Positions 1 through 5,865 of a DNA stretch of 5,865 nt are shown piece after piece. Each line of letters starts with the position of its first letter. The stretch's first letter is position 1. Position numbers and translations under genes: made by a program. This DNA comes from Bacteroidales bacterium UBA4417. GTDB lineage: Bacteria > Bacteroidota > Bacteroidia > Bacteroidales > UBA4417. Under the pieces are notes generated by a model that ran no database searches, had not been told where the DNA came from, and saw only the letters and a program-made list of their open reading frames with translations. The stretch is from contig DGQJ01000373.1 in NCBI GenBank assembly GCA_002389705.1, positions 1 to 5,865 of the forward strand, given 5' to 3'.

Positions 1-872
1 TATTCCCTGAAATCGGATTCGAAAGCGTAACTTTTAGAGTACTGGTGATTTACATCGGTTCCTGCAACGGTGGGTTCGTTGGCGCTCGATTCGTTGGAAA
101 GCGCGATGTGCCTGTGACCCGAAATGGCCGAAACCAGCAGGCTGTAAAAAGCCAGCATTGCCGAAAAAGGCGTATGCCCGTTCAGGAATCCCCTGGCATT
201 TAATTCGAGCAGCAAAGGATCGATACGGCGGTTCACTTCTATAAAACCATCGTTCCCGAAGCCGGCAATGCGCACACATTCCAGTGTGGCTCCCCTGGGA
301 TTCATGATAAATGGCCTTATTTCCCTGGCACCTGAAAGCAATTCGAGGGTAACCACCGAATCTTTTCCCCCGCCAATAGGAACAATTACTGTTTCGTCGA
401 GGCTGATGTTCTGCGGCAGCATGGTTTCGCCATCCGAACTTATCTGCATGAACGATTGTGCATCGGTGGTGATGCCATTGGTGTAAAAAAATTCGCCAAG
501 TCCCTGGTAATACACATTTTTCCACCAAAGAACCTGGTTTTGATCCAGTTTCCTTCCTTTTATGATAACGTTGGGCGAACAGGTGGCTTTCCAGTAACTG
601 ACCAGTTCAATCATGCCAATGTGGAAAAGCAGGTTTGTATACAGTGGACTGTTCAGCATTTCAGCCGTGGGGAAATGGGTATAAAATCTTTTATTCGGGA
701 TGCTGAAACCCGGCCTGAAAGTAAATTTATTGCCCAGGTTAAATTCATACGTAACGTGCAGGCCCACACTGTCGATGTTAGCCTCGAATCCTGAATATTG
801 CAGAAAAGGATATTCCTGCCTCAGTTGATTAAACTTTTGCTGCCCTGCAGTTGTTTCAGGTTCACTTGTCAT
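1..872 (-). CDS. PP-loop ATP-dependent enzyme resembling MurL (UDP-MurNAc-L-Ala-L-Glu epimerase), 3' end cut off by the window
   Basis: This frame is open from an ATG at 870-872 to the window edge, giving 290 residues with no stop. An in-frame TAG at 888-890 and the absence of another start between them fix the start. Seen: the PP-loop-like motif PIGGGKDS at residues 165-172, followed by VVTLELL; SNESSANEPT near residue 259; and NHQYSKSYAFE near residue 275. The N-terminal 160 residues hold several aromatic-rich segments (for example FRPGFSIPN, WWKNVYYQGLGEFFY). GGGKDS is the ATP pyrophosphatase signature of enzymes that adenylate a carboxylate or carbonyl. From memory, this combination fits the MurL family, which converts UDP-MurNAc-L-Ala-L-Glu to the D-Glu form using ATP and supplies D-glutamate for peptidoglycan without a glutamate racemase. 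I expect roughly 150 more residues beyond the edge. The reading frame is certain and the PP-loop ATPase assignment strong; the exact substrate is inferred. An uncharacterised PP-loop relative is the main alternative. Confidence 0.72.
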   Translation of the reverse strand, partial: MTSEPETTAGQQKFNQLRQEYPFLQYSGFEANIDSVGLHVTYEFNLGNKFTFRPGFSIPNKRFYTHFPTAEMLNSPLYTNLLFHIGMIELVSYWKATCSPNVIIKGRKLDQNQVLWWKNVYYQGLGEFFYTNGITTDAQSFMQISSDGETMLPQNISLDETVIVPIGGGKDSVVTLELLSGAREIRPFIMNPRGATLECVRIAGFGNDGFIEVNRRIDPLLLELNARGFLNGHTPFSAMLAFYSLLVSAISGHRHIALSNESSANEPTVAGTDVNHQYSKSYAFESDFRE

Positions 873-916
873 AATGATTTCCGGACGCTAAATAAATGAT
901 ATTAAAATTCGGCTGT

Positions 917-924
917 CAAAGATA
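917..924 (-). promoter_or_regulatory. Candidate Bacteroidota -7 promoter element for the MurL-like gene
   Basis: On the minus strand this reads TATCTTTG, an exact match to the Bacteroidota primary-sigma -7 consensus TAnnTTTG. A weak -33 counterpart (TTTAC) lies about 20 bases upstream. Transcription would begin near 910 and give a leader of roughly 40 bases before the ATG at 872. The motif is short and no expression data exist, so this is a prediction from position and consensus only. Confidence 0.45.
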
Positions 925-1017
925 AAACAATCGTACAATCTGCGGTAAAGTTTTACGTTACTATGATAGGCGCAAACGAAGCATTTTGCCAGGAATTCTT
1001 ATTTTTAAAACCAATAT

Positions 1018-1581
1018 ATGCTTATCCCGGATCAATTGCCTGCCAGTGGTCGTATACTCATTAGTCAGCCTTCGCTACACGACAGGTTTTTCAGCAGGTC
1101 GGTGGTTATGCTTGCCGGGCATGGCCCCGAAGGTAGTTTTGGTTTTATTGTGAATAAACCTGCTAATGTTAAACTGAGTAAGGTTACCGACGAGTTTGGC
1201 ACCTTTGATATGGATCTATACCTAGGTGGGCCTGTGCATGTGGATAACTTGTTTTATGTACACTCAAAAGGCGACCTGGTAAAGGACAGCCTTAAAATTA
1301 TAGATGGCGTTTACTGGGGTGGCGATATGGATGATATCAGGGAACTGATCGCAGCAGGAAGGATTACTGAAAAAGATATTCGTTTTTACGCAGGATATTC
1401 AGGCTGGGAGCCGAAGCAACTCGACCGCGAAATGCACGAAAATTCGTGGATTGTGCTCGAAGGGAAAAATCGTTATGTTTTCGGGCCGCGCCCGGCCGGG
1501 TTATGGAAAAATATAGTACTCACCCTTGGCAAAGATTATGCGCCCTGGGTAAATTTCCCCGTTGATCCGAATATGAATTAA
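1018..1581 (+). CDS. YqgE/AlgH family protein (UPF0301/DUF179)
   Basis: This complete 187-residue protein has the usual length and motif order of the YqgE/AlgH family. Near the N-terminus is GRILISQPSLHDRFFSRSVV (residues 11-30), then H35 and GSFGFIVNKP (39-48). The conserved LYLGGPV follows at 67-73, FYAGYSGWEPKQL at 123-135 and NSWIVLE at 142-148. These match the family pattern of G-LLIA-P, RSVV, NKP, GGPV, GYAGW and W. The protein has no signal peptide or membrane helix and should be cytosolic. Its biochemical role is unsettled. In Pseudomonas a member (AlgH) was linked to alginate regulation, but that role should not be transferred here. The ATG at 1018 is the only credible start because an in-frame TAA lies at 1006-1008. 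No Shine-Dalgarno sequence is visible; the leader is A/T-rich, as is common in Bacteroidota. The gene diverges from the MurL-like gene across 145 bp and stands alone on its strand. Confidence 0.95.
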   Translation: MLIPDQLPASGRILISQPSLHDRFFSRSVVMLAGHGPEGSFGFIVNKPANVKLSKVTDEFGTFDMDLYLGGPVHVDNLFYVHSKGDLVKDSLKIIDGVYWGGDMDDIRELIAAGRITEKDIRFYAGYSGWEPKQLDREMHENSWIVLEGKNRYVFGPRPAGLWKNIVLTLGKDYAPWVNFPVDPNMN

Positions 1582-1623
1582 ACGAACCATCCTTAAAATT
1601 CTGATTATAGAAATTACAGGTTT

Positions 1624-1658
1624 TGTGCTTAGTGCACTGTGCTCTGTGCTTTGTACAC
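1624..1658 (+). repeat. Degenerate heptamer tandem array, left arm of an inverted pair
   Basis: Five consecutive 7-bp units can be read: TGTGCTT, AGTGCAC, TGTGCTC, TGTGCTT and TGTACAC. All fit NGTRCNN. The array lies 43 bp after the YqgE stop codon and faces a matching array on the opposite strand at 1737-1771. Together they form an imperfect inverted repeat with a spacer of about 78 bp. The best-paired core is an 11-bp perfect inverted match, GTGCTTAGTGC at 1625-1635 with its complement at 1760-1770. No coding frame covers it. Confidence 0.75.
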
Positions 1659-1736
1659 GGTATTGCAAGGTCTGTATTTAGTTTAAGCGCCCGATATCAC
1701 GTATATTGTTATTCTTTAACATCATACTCCTTCCCC

Positions 1737-1771
1737 AAGCACTAAGTACTATGCACCCAGCACTAAGCACT
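1737..1771 (-). repeat. Degenerate heptamer tandem array, right arm of an inverted pair
   Basis: Read on the minus strand, this is five consecutive 7-bp units: AGTGCTT, AGTGCTG, GGTGCAT, AGTACTT and AGTGCTT. All fit NGTRCNN, the same pattern as the left arm. It starts 8 bp beyond the rhomboid stop codon. By my count the two arms match at 23 of 35 positions when aligned as an inverted repeat. Transcripts from either convergent gene could fold the arms into a long imperfect hairpin, so a bidirectional terminator or mRNA 3'-end role is possible but unproven. The 78 bp between the arms shows no gene or clear motif. Confidence 0.75.
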
Positions 1772-1778
1772 AAAAAAA

Positions 1779-2396
1779 TCAAAACGCCGAAAGCAGGGTT
1801 AAATAGAGGTTTGTCAGCAGCGCTGGTTTCAACACGATGGTAAATACAAAGCCAAAAATGGCTCCCCAGAAATGAACATCGTGGCCTACATTATCAATAT
1901 TCTTCTTATTCATATAAGCCGAATAGGCCAGGAATAGCGGCCCGAATAAAATGGCCGGTATCCCGATCGGAATAGGGAAAATAGTGATTTTTCCCAGCGG
2001 GTAAAACACGATGCTTGCAAAAAGCACTGCCGAAACCGCCCCCGAAGCGCCTACAGCGGTATAGCTGTAGTTGTCATTATGTTTGCCGTACGAAGGTAAG
2101 GTTGATAATGCCGCCGCTCCAACATAAAGCAATACGAAGTACAATATTCCCTTTGTTCCGAAATAAAACGCGTAGTAAGTTTCAACCACCCGGCCAAACG
2201 AAAACAACACCATCATGTTTACAAGCAAATGAATCCAGTCAGCATGCACCAGCGCATACGACAGAAAGCGATAACCGTTTTTAAAATGCTTTATATCGTA
2301 GGCATTAAAAGCCAGCCGCCGGAATAACTGGTGGTTGCCAAAGGCTATGATAGAAACTATTGCAGTTATCGCGATGATCAGTATGGTGACGATCAT
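1779..2396 (-). CDS. Rhomboid family intramembrane serine protease
   Basis: This complete 205-residue polytopic membrane protein has every hallmark of an active rhomboid. The sequence LVHADWIHLLVNMM carries H51, H56 and N60, matching the conserved H-x4-H-x3-N of helix 2 that forms the oxyanion site. GASGA at 116-120 carries the nucleophile S118. H175 in HFWGAIFG (175-182) is the catalytic base, followed by the helix-packing G-x3-G. Hydrophobic segments at about 1-20, 46-68, 82-100, 113-133, 140-160 and 174-193 fit a six-helix core like GlpG, with no extra domain. The enzyme should cleave single-pass membrane substrates within the inner membrane; its substrate cannot be read from sequence. The ATG at 2396 lies 5 bp after the stop of the upstream membrane-protein gene, so the two are very likely co-transcribed and translation may be coupled. 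Confidence 0.93.
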   Translation of the reverse strand: MIVTILIIAITAIVSIIAFGNHQLFRRLAFNAYDIKHFKNGYRFLSYALVHADWIHLLVNMMVLFSFGRVVETYYAFYFGTKGILYFVLLYVGAAALSTLPSYGKHNDNYSYTAVGASGAVSAVLFASIVFYPLGKITIFPIPIGIPAILFGPLFLAYSAYMNKKNIDNVGHDVHFWGAIFGFVFTIVLKPALLTNLYLTLLSAF

Positions 2397-2401
2397 GGTT
2401 G

Positions 2402-3238
2402 TTAAGGCTTCATGGTTTTGGTGTGGTCAATTTCGGAACCGAGCATGCTATGTGGAATGAGGTACACCACCAGCACCATAACTGCGGCAACTACCGGCCA
2501 AACCTTGTTTTTCGGATCTTTGCGCAGTTTGATAACAGCAAAAACCCAGGCCAGCACCATCAGCAATGTTTTATTGTCGGTCATATCGCCAAAATTCAGT
2601 ATTCCTTTCATAGGCCATCCGGTCCAATAGGCTCCGAAGGCATATTTCTGAACCACAGGGCCGAGTATCAGACCGCCAACAATCAGGAAGCCCAGTGTCC
2701 ACAGAGCGAGCTTATAGGTTCGGGCACCGTTTATAAGCGCTTCAATAGCCGTACGTGTACTGAAAAGCAGTCCCAGGAACATGGCCAGGATATGAGGTAT
2801 GAGGATATACAAAGGAACAGGGCCTTTGAAACGCATTACAACAAATTCGTCGTTTTTTGCATTCAGTTTAACCTGTTCGCTGCCGCACTGAAGGTTTATT
2901 TCGTACATCATTTTACCAGCGGCAGGTTGTTTAGGCATCATAAAATACAAGGTTCCATTTTTTCGTTCAAACGGAACGGTAGTAAATGCATCATCGCTTT
3001 TGAATCTTTTATAGGTGATGGTTCCATGAACAGCGGTATCAGGAATATTCAGTGCAATTTCTGCATCCTTCGTATTTTCGGCTGTACGGATTAACGAGTA
3101 TTTGTACTCAGTATTATTGAGGGTTACTTTGCCTGAAACCGGGTAGGTTGGTCCGGTCATTTTCTGGTACCTAGCCATTACAACTGTAAATACTACTGCA
3201 AAAACCCACCAAAGGATTGATTTTAATGATACTTTCAT
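2402..3238 (-). CDS. Uncharacterised five-helix membrane protein with an N-terminal extramembrane domain
   Basis: I do not recognise a named family for this 278-residue protein. One helix (about 7-22) is followed by RYQKMTGPTYPVSGKV (23-38). A region of roughly 115 residues rich in alternating polar and hydrophobic strands comes next and probably forms a beta-sandwich-like domain outside the membrane. Four more helices follow at about 141-160, 175-197, 224-238 and 247-263. The stretch between helices 3 and 4, AFGAYWTGWPM (200-210) then GDMTDNKT (217-224), is aromatic and glycine-rich and looks like a conserved loop. Histidines at the membrane borders (H149, H263) could bind a cofactor such as heme, but no recognised motif supports that. 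The ATG at 3238 gives a sensible N-terminal anchor. It is the first gene of a pair with the rhomboid protease 5 bp downstream, which suggests a functional link without naming one. Confidence 0.88.
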   Translation of the reverse strand: MKVSLKSILWWVFAVVFTVVMARYQKMTGPTYPVSGKVTLNNTEYKYSLIRTAENTKDAEIALNIPDTAVHGTITYKRFKSDDAFTTVPFERKNGTLYFMMPKQPAAGKMMYEINLQCGSEQVKLNAKNDEFVVMRFKGPVPLYILIPHILAMFLGLLFSTRTAIEALINGARTYKLALWTLGFLIVGGLILGPVVQKYAFGAYWTGWPMKGILNFGDMTDNKTLLMVLAWVFAVIKLRKDPKNKVWPVVAAVMVLVVYLIPHSMLGSEIDHTKTMKP

Positions 3239-3261
3239 AATAATTATTTGTTATCCGGGAG

Positions 3262-3269
3262 CAAAAATA
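3262..3269 (-). promoter_or_regulatory. Candidate Bacteroidota -7 promoter element for the membrane protein-rhomboid operon
   Basis: The minus strand reads TATTTTTG, an exact match to TAnnTTTG. It sits 23 bases upstream of the ATG at 3238, so the leader would be under 20 bases. A weak TTCG in place of the -33 TTTG lies 21 bases further upstream (3291-3294). The short leader and poor -33 element lower confidence, and the region is A/T-rich enough for chance matches. Confidence 0.35.
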
Positions 3270-3362
3270 TCTCATTATTTTGTATTTCCGCGAAAATATG
3301 TTGTAGTTGATATATATTTTTCTCACTGCCAACAGTAATATGCTTTAAGAATAATCGTTAAT

Positions 3363-3393
3363 TTTACTGTATTACTGGTAGCTTGTACATTTT
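3363..3393 (+). promoter_or_regulatory. Weak candidate promoter for the DUF5723-type gene
   Basis: TTTA at 3363-3366 and TACATTTT at 3386-3393 are separated by 19 bases. Each differs by one base from the Bacteroidota TTTG and TAnnTTTG elements. They would place transcription start near 3400, about 20 bases before the GTG start. Similar one-off matches occur elsewhere in this A/T-rich 182-bp divergent gap, so the call is tentative. Confidence 0.22.
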
Positions 3394-3420
3394 ACTGCTT
3401 TCAACAAATAAAACAAACTC

Positions 3421-4911
3421 GTGAATCGGACTGCTTTTTTGAAATTTGTCGTTTTATGTTGCCTGGCTACTTCAGCGGTTTCGCTGCGCGGGCAGGAAAT
3501 GCTGGGTATTATGAATAGCAGTTATTCGGGAATAACCGGGGCAACATTAAATCCTGCCGTTACAGTTACCTCGCCCTATTATTTTGATTTTAATATCGTT
3601 TCCGGCGATGTGTTTTTCGAGAATAACTACCTGTATTTAGCTAAGGAAGAATACCGGTTCAGCCGTTTTTTTAGTAAAAATCCTGATTTCCCTACCCATG
3701 GTACGGATAACAGTATGATTGCTTACGATTATTATAATGAAAAGGATAAAAATGCTTACGCCAACCAGCGCTTTCTGGGGCCCTCGTTTGCGCTCACGGT
3801 GGGGCGGAGTTCGTTTGGAATAGTTACCGGATCGCGTATGGTAATGTCGACAAGGAATGTGCCTTACGATATTGCTAAATTTATTTACGAAAAACTTGAA
3901 TACCCGCCCCAGTACGACATACAGTACCAGCATACCCGGAATATTTACAACGCTCAGATGGCCTGGGCCGAATATGGTTTCAATTATTCATACGTGCTGA
4001 AACATCTCAATTCGGATTACTGGGCTGCAGGAATCACGGTTAAAGCACTCAAAGGCTATGCCGGCGGTTATATGTTTGGCGATAACGAGGATTATATGGT
4101 TAACGATTCGTTGATAGTAGTTAATAGTTTTACAGGCGAAGTTGGTTATTCACTGCCGCTCGACTACGAAACCAACGAGTACATCAGGGATCCGCTTTTC
4201 AGGGGGAAAGGCATGGGGGTGGATATAGGCATGATTTATGAGAAAAAGAAAAAAGGCAGCCTCACCGATCAGCGAAGTAAAAAACTATGCAGCCCAACTT
4301 ACACTCCTTATGATTATAAAATCGGGATCTCAATTCTGGATATCGGGCGGGTCCGATTTACCGAAAATGCCGAAAAACTGGTGTTTGGCGGCGTGCCGGT
4401 AAACTGGCAGCCTACTACCGGATATTCGGTGTATTCGGTGAGGGATGTTACTGATACACTCAGCCAGATGTTTTATGGAAATAAGACTGACTTAATACAA
4501 GGCCACGAAATAACCATTGGGTTGCCCACCGCGCTCAGCGTGCAGGCTGATGTAAATTATTATAAAAACTGGTATATCAATAGTACTTTGATTGTCCCGC
4601 TGCAGTTTTCGAAATCGGGGCTCAGGCGGCCGGCAATACTGGGCATTGCCCCACGATACCAAACCGCCAGGTTCGAAGCCAGTATGCCTGTTACGCTTTA
4701 CGACTGGTCCAAACCCCGCATCGGGCTAAGCGCCCGTTTCCTCGGATTTTTTGCCGGCACCGAAAAAATCAGCGGATTCTTTCATTTCAAAGATTTTACT
4801 GGACTCGATTTTTATGCCGGGGTAAAACTTTCACTCAGCAAAGGCCATTGCCATAGCAAAGGAACCGAAAACTGCGGGATTGAGGAATATAAACTGTTCA
4901 ACAAACATTAA
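3421..4911 (+). CDS. DUF5723-type outer-membrane beta-barrel protein
   Basis: This complete 496-residue protein begins with a signal peptide: charged MNR, a hydrophobic core at about 8-20, then a likely cut after GQ at 24-25. The mature start, GIMNSSYSGITGATLNPAV (29-47) and then GDVFFENNYLYL (62-73), resembles the start of DUF5723 proteins of Bacteroidota. The remainder is alternating strands with aromatic residues, for example GMGVDIGMIYE (264-274) and GLDFYAGVKLSLSKG (461-475), fitting an outer-membrane barrel. Some relatives carry a C-terminal OmpA peptidoglycan-binding domain; here the barrel is followed only by a short tail with C477, H478 and C485. The GTG at 3421 is the start because an in-frame TAA lies at 3409-3411 and the first internal ATG (residue 27) would remove the signal peptide. 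It converges with the GH53 gene across 62 bp. The function is unknown and the family call is by recognition of motifs. Confidence 0.82.
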   Translation: MNRTAFLKFVVLCCLATSAVSLRGQEMLGIMNSSYSGITGATLNPAVTVTSPYYFDFNIVSGDVFFENNYLYLAKEEYRFSRFFSKNPDFPTHGTDNSMIAYDYYNEKDKNAYANQRFLGPSFALTVGRSSFGIVTGSRMVMSTRNVPYDIAKFIYEKLEYPPQYDIQYQHTRNIYNAQMAWAEYGFNYSYVLKHLNSDYWAAGITVKALKGYAGGYMFGDNEDYMVNDSLIVVNSFTGEVGYSLPLDYETNEYIRDPLFRGKGMGVDIGMIYEKKKKGSLTDQRSKKLCSPTYTPYDYKIGISILDIGRVRFTENAEKLVFGGVPVNWQPTTGYSVYSVRDVTDTLSQMFYGNKTDLIQGHEITIGLPTALSVQADVNYYKNWYINSTLIVPLQFSKSGLRRPAILGIAPRYQTARFEASMPVTLYDWSKPRIGLSARFLGFFAGTEKISGFFHFKDFTGLDFYAGVKLSLSKGHCHSKGTENCGIEEYKLFNKH

Positions 4912-4973
4912 ACGATTATCGGGTTTTTTCTAAAATTACAAAATTCTGCCGGGAGGCCTTGCAGCAGTTCAAA

Positions 4974-5865
4974 TTATCTTAAAAATACTTTCCTTCCCTG
5001 GGTTACGCCCCCGTTAGTAATCAGCACCACAACCAGGCCGGAATATTCACTCAGATTCAGCGTAACCCTTTGCTGGTTTTTATATTCATTGTTCAGGAGG
5101 ATTTTTCCGTTTGTATCAAAAATTTGTATTTGTGTAGTTCCTTGATAATTGCTTAGGTCAATATATAAAATTCCGTCCGAAACCGGGTTTGGAAACACAG
5201 GCAGATCGATATTTGATGCGTTTTCTTCTATTCCCACTGAAGGATCAGTCAGAAATGCGTCTAATGCGGCTGTTGGCCTGCCATCGGCACCCCAGCAACT
5301 CAGTGAATATCCACTCCATGTTTTTTCTCCTTCCGGTTCCCAGTAAAGTACCCCTAATCCCCGATGGTCAGGAACATCGGCTACTTTCCTGATTACCGCC
5401 TGCAACATATCGAACGTATTCTGAACCTGGTTGTACGCTCCACCCGTTTCAACCACCATTACATCCTTGCCATAACGTGCCGCCATATCGTTCAGGTTTA
5501 TCCCAAGGCTTTCGATGGTTGCTGTGTAATCACTACCAATCCAGTAAGGGTAGTACGACATTCCAATAATATCAAATTGTACCTGGTAATTTTTTGCATT
5601 ATCAAAAAACCACCTGAATAAATTGTTGTCGTTGCCTGATTCGAGATGGATAATTACTTTAATGGACTGATCAACAGCTTTTGTTGCTTCGTAACCCTTA
5701 TTCAGCAACTGAGAAAGCTGCGGCCAGTTTGATGATTTGCCATCGGGCCAAAGTATACCTCCGGCAATTTCATTTCCTATTTGTACCCATTCAGGCGTTA
5801 CACCCAGCGATTTAAGCGTGTCGAGCACCTGGTAGGTGTGATTGTAAACATCGTTCAGCAACTGG
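4974..5865 (-). CDS. Secreted GH53 endo-beta-1,4-galactanase with T9SS sorting domain, 5' end cut off by the window
   Basis: The frame stays open to the right edge, leaving 297 C-terminal residues. Numbering from the Leu codon at 5859-5861, the catalytic part shows GH53 (clan GH-A) landmarks. WVQIGNEIAGGILWPDG (25-41) carries the acid/base E31 (codon 5769-5771). IGMSYYPYW follows at 99-107, VVETGGAY (136-143) carries the nucleophile E138 (codon 5448-5450), and GVLYWEPEG spans 170-178. GH53 enzymes cut beta-1,4-galactan side chains of pectin (arabinogalactan type I). After a linker (about 208-217), residues 218-295 match a type A T9SS C-terminal domain: VFPNPVSDGILYI, then IQIFDTNGKIL, ending KVFLR. 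This implies export across the outer membrane with release or anchoring at the surface. The missing part should hold the signal peptide and roughly the first half of the barrel. No carbohydrate-uptake genes are visible beside it in this window. Confidence 0.93.
   Translation of the reverse strand, partial: QLLNDVYNHTYQVLDTLKSLGVTPEWVQIGNEIAGGILWPDGKSSNWPQLSQLLNKGYEATKAVDQSIKVIIHLESGNDNNLFRWFFDNAKNYQVQFDIIGMSYYPYWIGSDYTATIESLGINLNDMAARYGKDVMVVETGGAYNQVQNTFDMLQAVIRKVADVPDHRGLGVLYWEPEGEKTWSGYSLSCWGADGRPTAALDAFLTDPSVGIEENASNIDLPVFPNPVSDGILYIDLSNYQGTTQIQIFDTNGKILLNNEYKNQQRVTLNLSEYSGLVVVLITNGGVTQGRKVFLR

Noticed and set aside
34..528. Minus-strand open frame of 164 codons
   Set aside because: It overlaps the MurL-like gene in another frame of the same strand. 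Its product is rich in R, C, H and W with no domain, whereas the 290-residue frame carries clear motifs.
456..794. Plus-strand open frame of 112 codons
   Set aside because: It is antisense to the MurL-like gene, shows no recognisable domain, and has no independent promoter or neighbour support.
1000..1007. TATTTTTA as a -7 element for the YqgE gene
   Set aside because: It deviates from the consensus at the last base, lies only 10 bases before the start codon and has no suitably spaced -33 element.
2399..3094. Plus-strand open frame of 231 codons
   Set aside because: It is long but lies wholly antisense to the membrane-protein gene. Its composition (many H, Q, N, C, F) is typical of an antisense shadow, and no domain is visible.
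3451..3465. Lipoprotein signal at the double cysteine of the DUF5723-type protein
   Set aside because: The residues before C13 and C14 (VVL and VLC) do not fit a lipobox, and a normal signal-peptidase site follows near residue 25.
3637..3933. Minus-strand open frame of 98 codons with a hydrophobic stretch
   Set aside because: It is antisense to the DUF5723-type gene and lacks any supporting motif; the hydrophobic stretch mirrors A/T-rich codons on the other strand.
4912..4973. Bidirectional terminator between the convergent DUF5723-type and GH53 genes
   Set aside because: A T-run at 4924-4929 has no solid stem before it, and the GC-rich CTGCCGGGAGGCC stretch pairs only weakly with GCAGCAG. 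I could not support a hairpin.
5859..5861. TTG as start codon of the galactanase fragment
   Set aside because: The frame remains open to the window edge, and a start here would remove the signal peptide and about half of the GH53 barrel.

Overview
The window looks like a chromosomal segment of a Bacteroidota organism, probably Bacteroidales or a relative. Three things point there. The last gene ends in a type IX secretion (Por/T9SS) C-terminal sorting domain. A DUF5723-type outer-membrane protein is present. Gene starts lack clear Shine-Dalgarno sequences and instead have Bacteroidota-style TAnnTTTG -7 motifs upstream. The species cannot be named from the sequence.

Layout from left to right. 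Positions 1-872 (minus) hold the first 290 residues of a PP-loop ATP-dependent enzyme resembling MurL, the UDP-MurNAc-L-Ala-L-Glu epimerase; it runs off the left edge and has no internal break. It diverges from a complete YqgE/AlgH-family gene (1018-1581, plus). A 197-bp convergent gap follows. It holds a symmetrical structure: two arrays of five degenerate 7-bp units (consensus AGTGCTT) facing each other as an inverted repeat. Next come two minus-strand genes, transcribed from 3238 down to 1779 and separated by 5 bp: an uncharacterised five-helix membrane protein, then a rhomboid serine protease with all catalytic residues. Divergent from that pair is a complete DUF5723-type outer-membrane beta-barrel protein (3421-4911, plus, GTG start). 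The right edge holds the C-terminal 297 residues of a secreted GH53 endo-beta-1,4-galactanase with a T9SS sorting domain (4974-5865, minus).

There is no obvious single pathway here. Most genes act at or outside the envelope: possible peptidoglycan precursor epimerisation, intramembrane proteolysis, an outer-membrane barrel and a secreted pectin-side-chain hydrolase. The only convincing operon is the membrane protein plus rhomboid pair. I found no tRNA, rRNA, CRISPR array, transposase or phage gene. The items most worth a second look are the inverted heptamer arrays, the MurL-like enzyme and the uncharacterised rhomboid partner.
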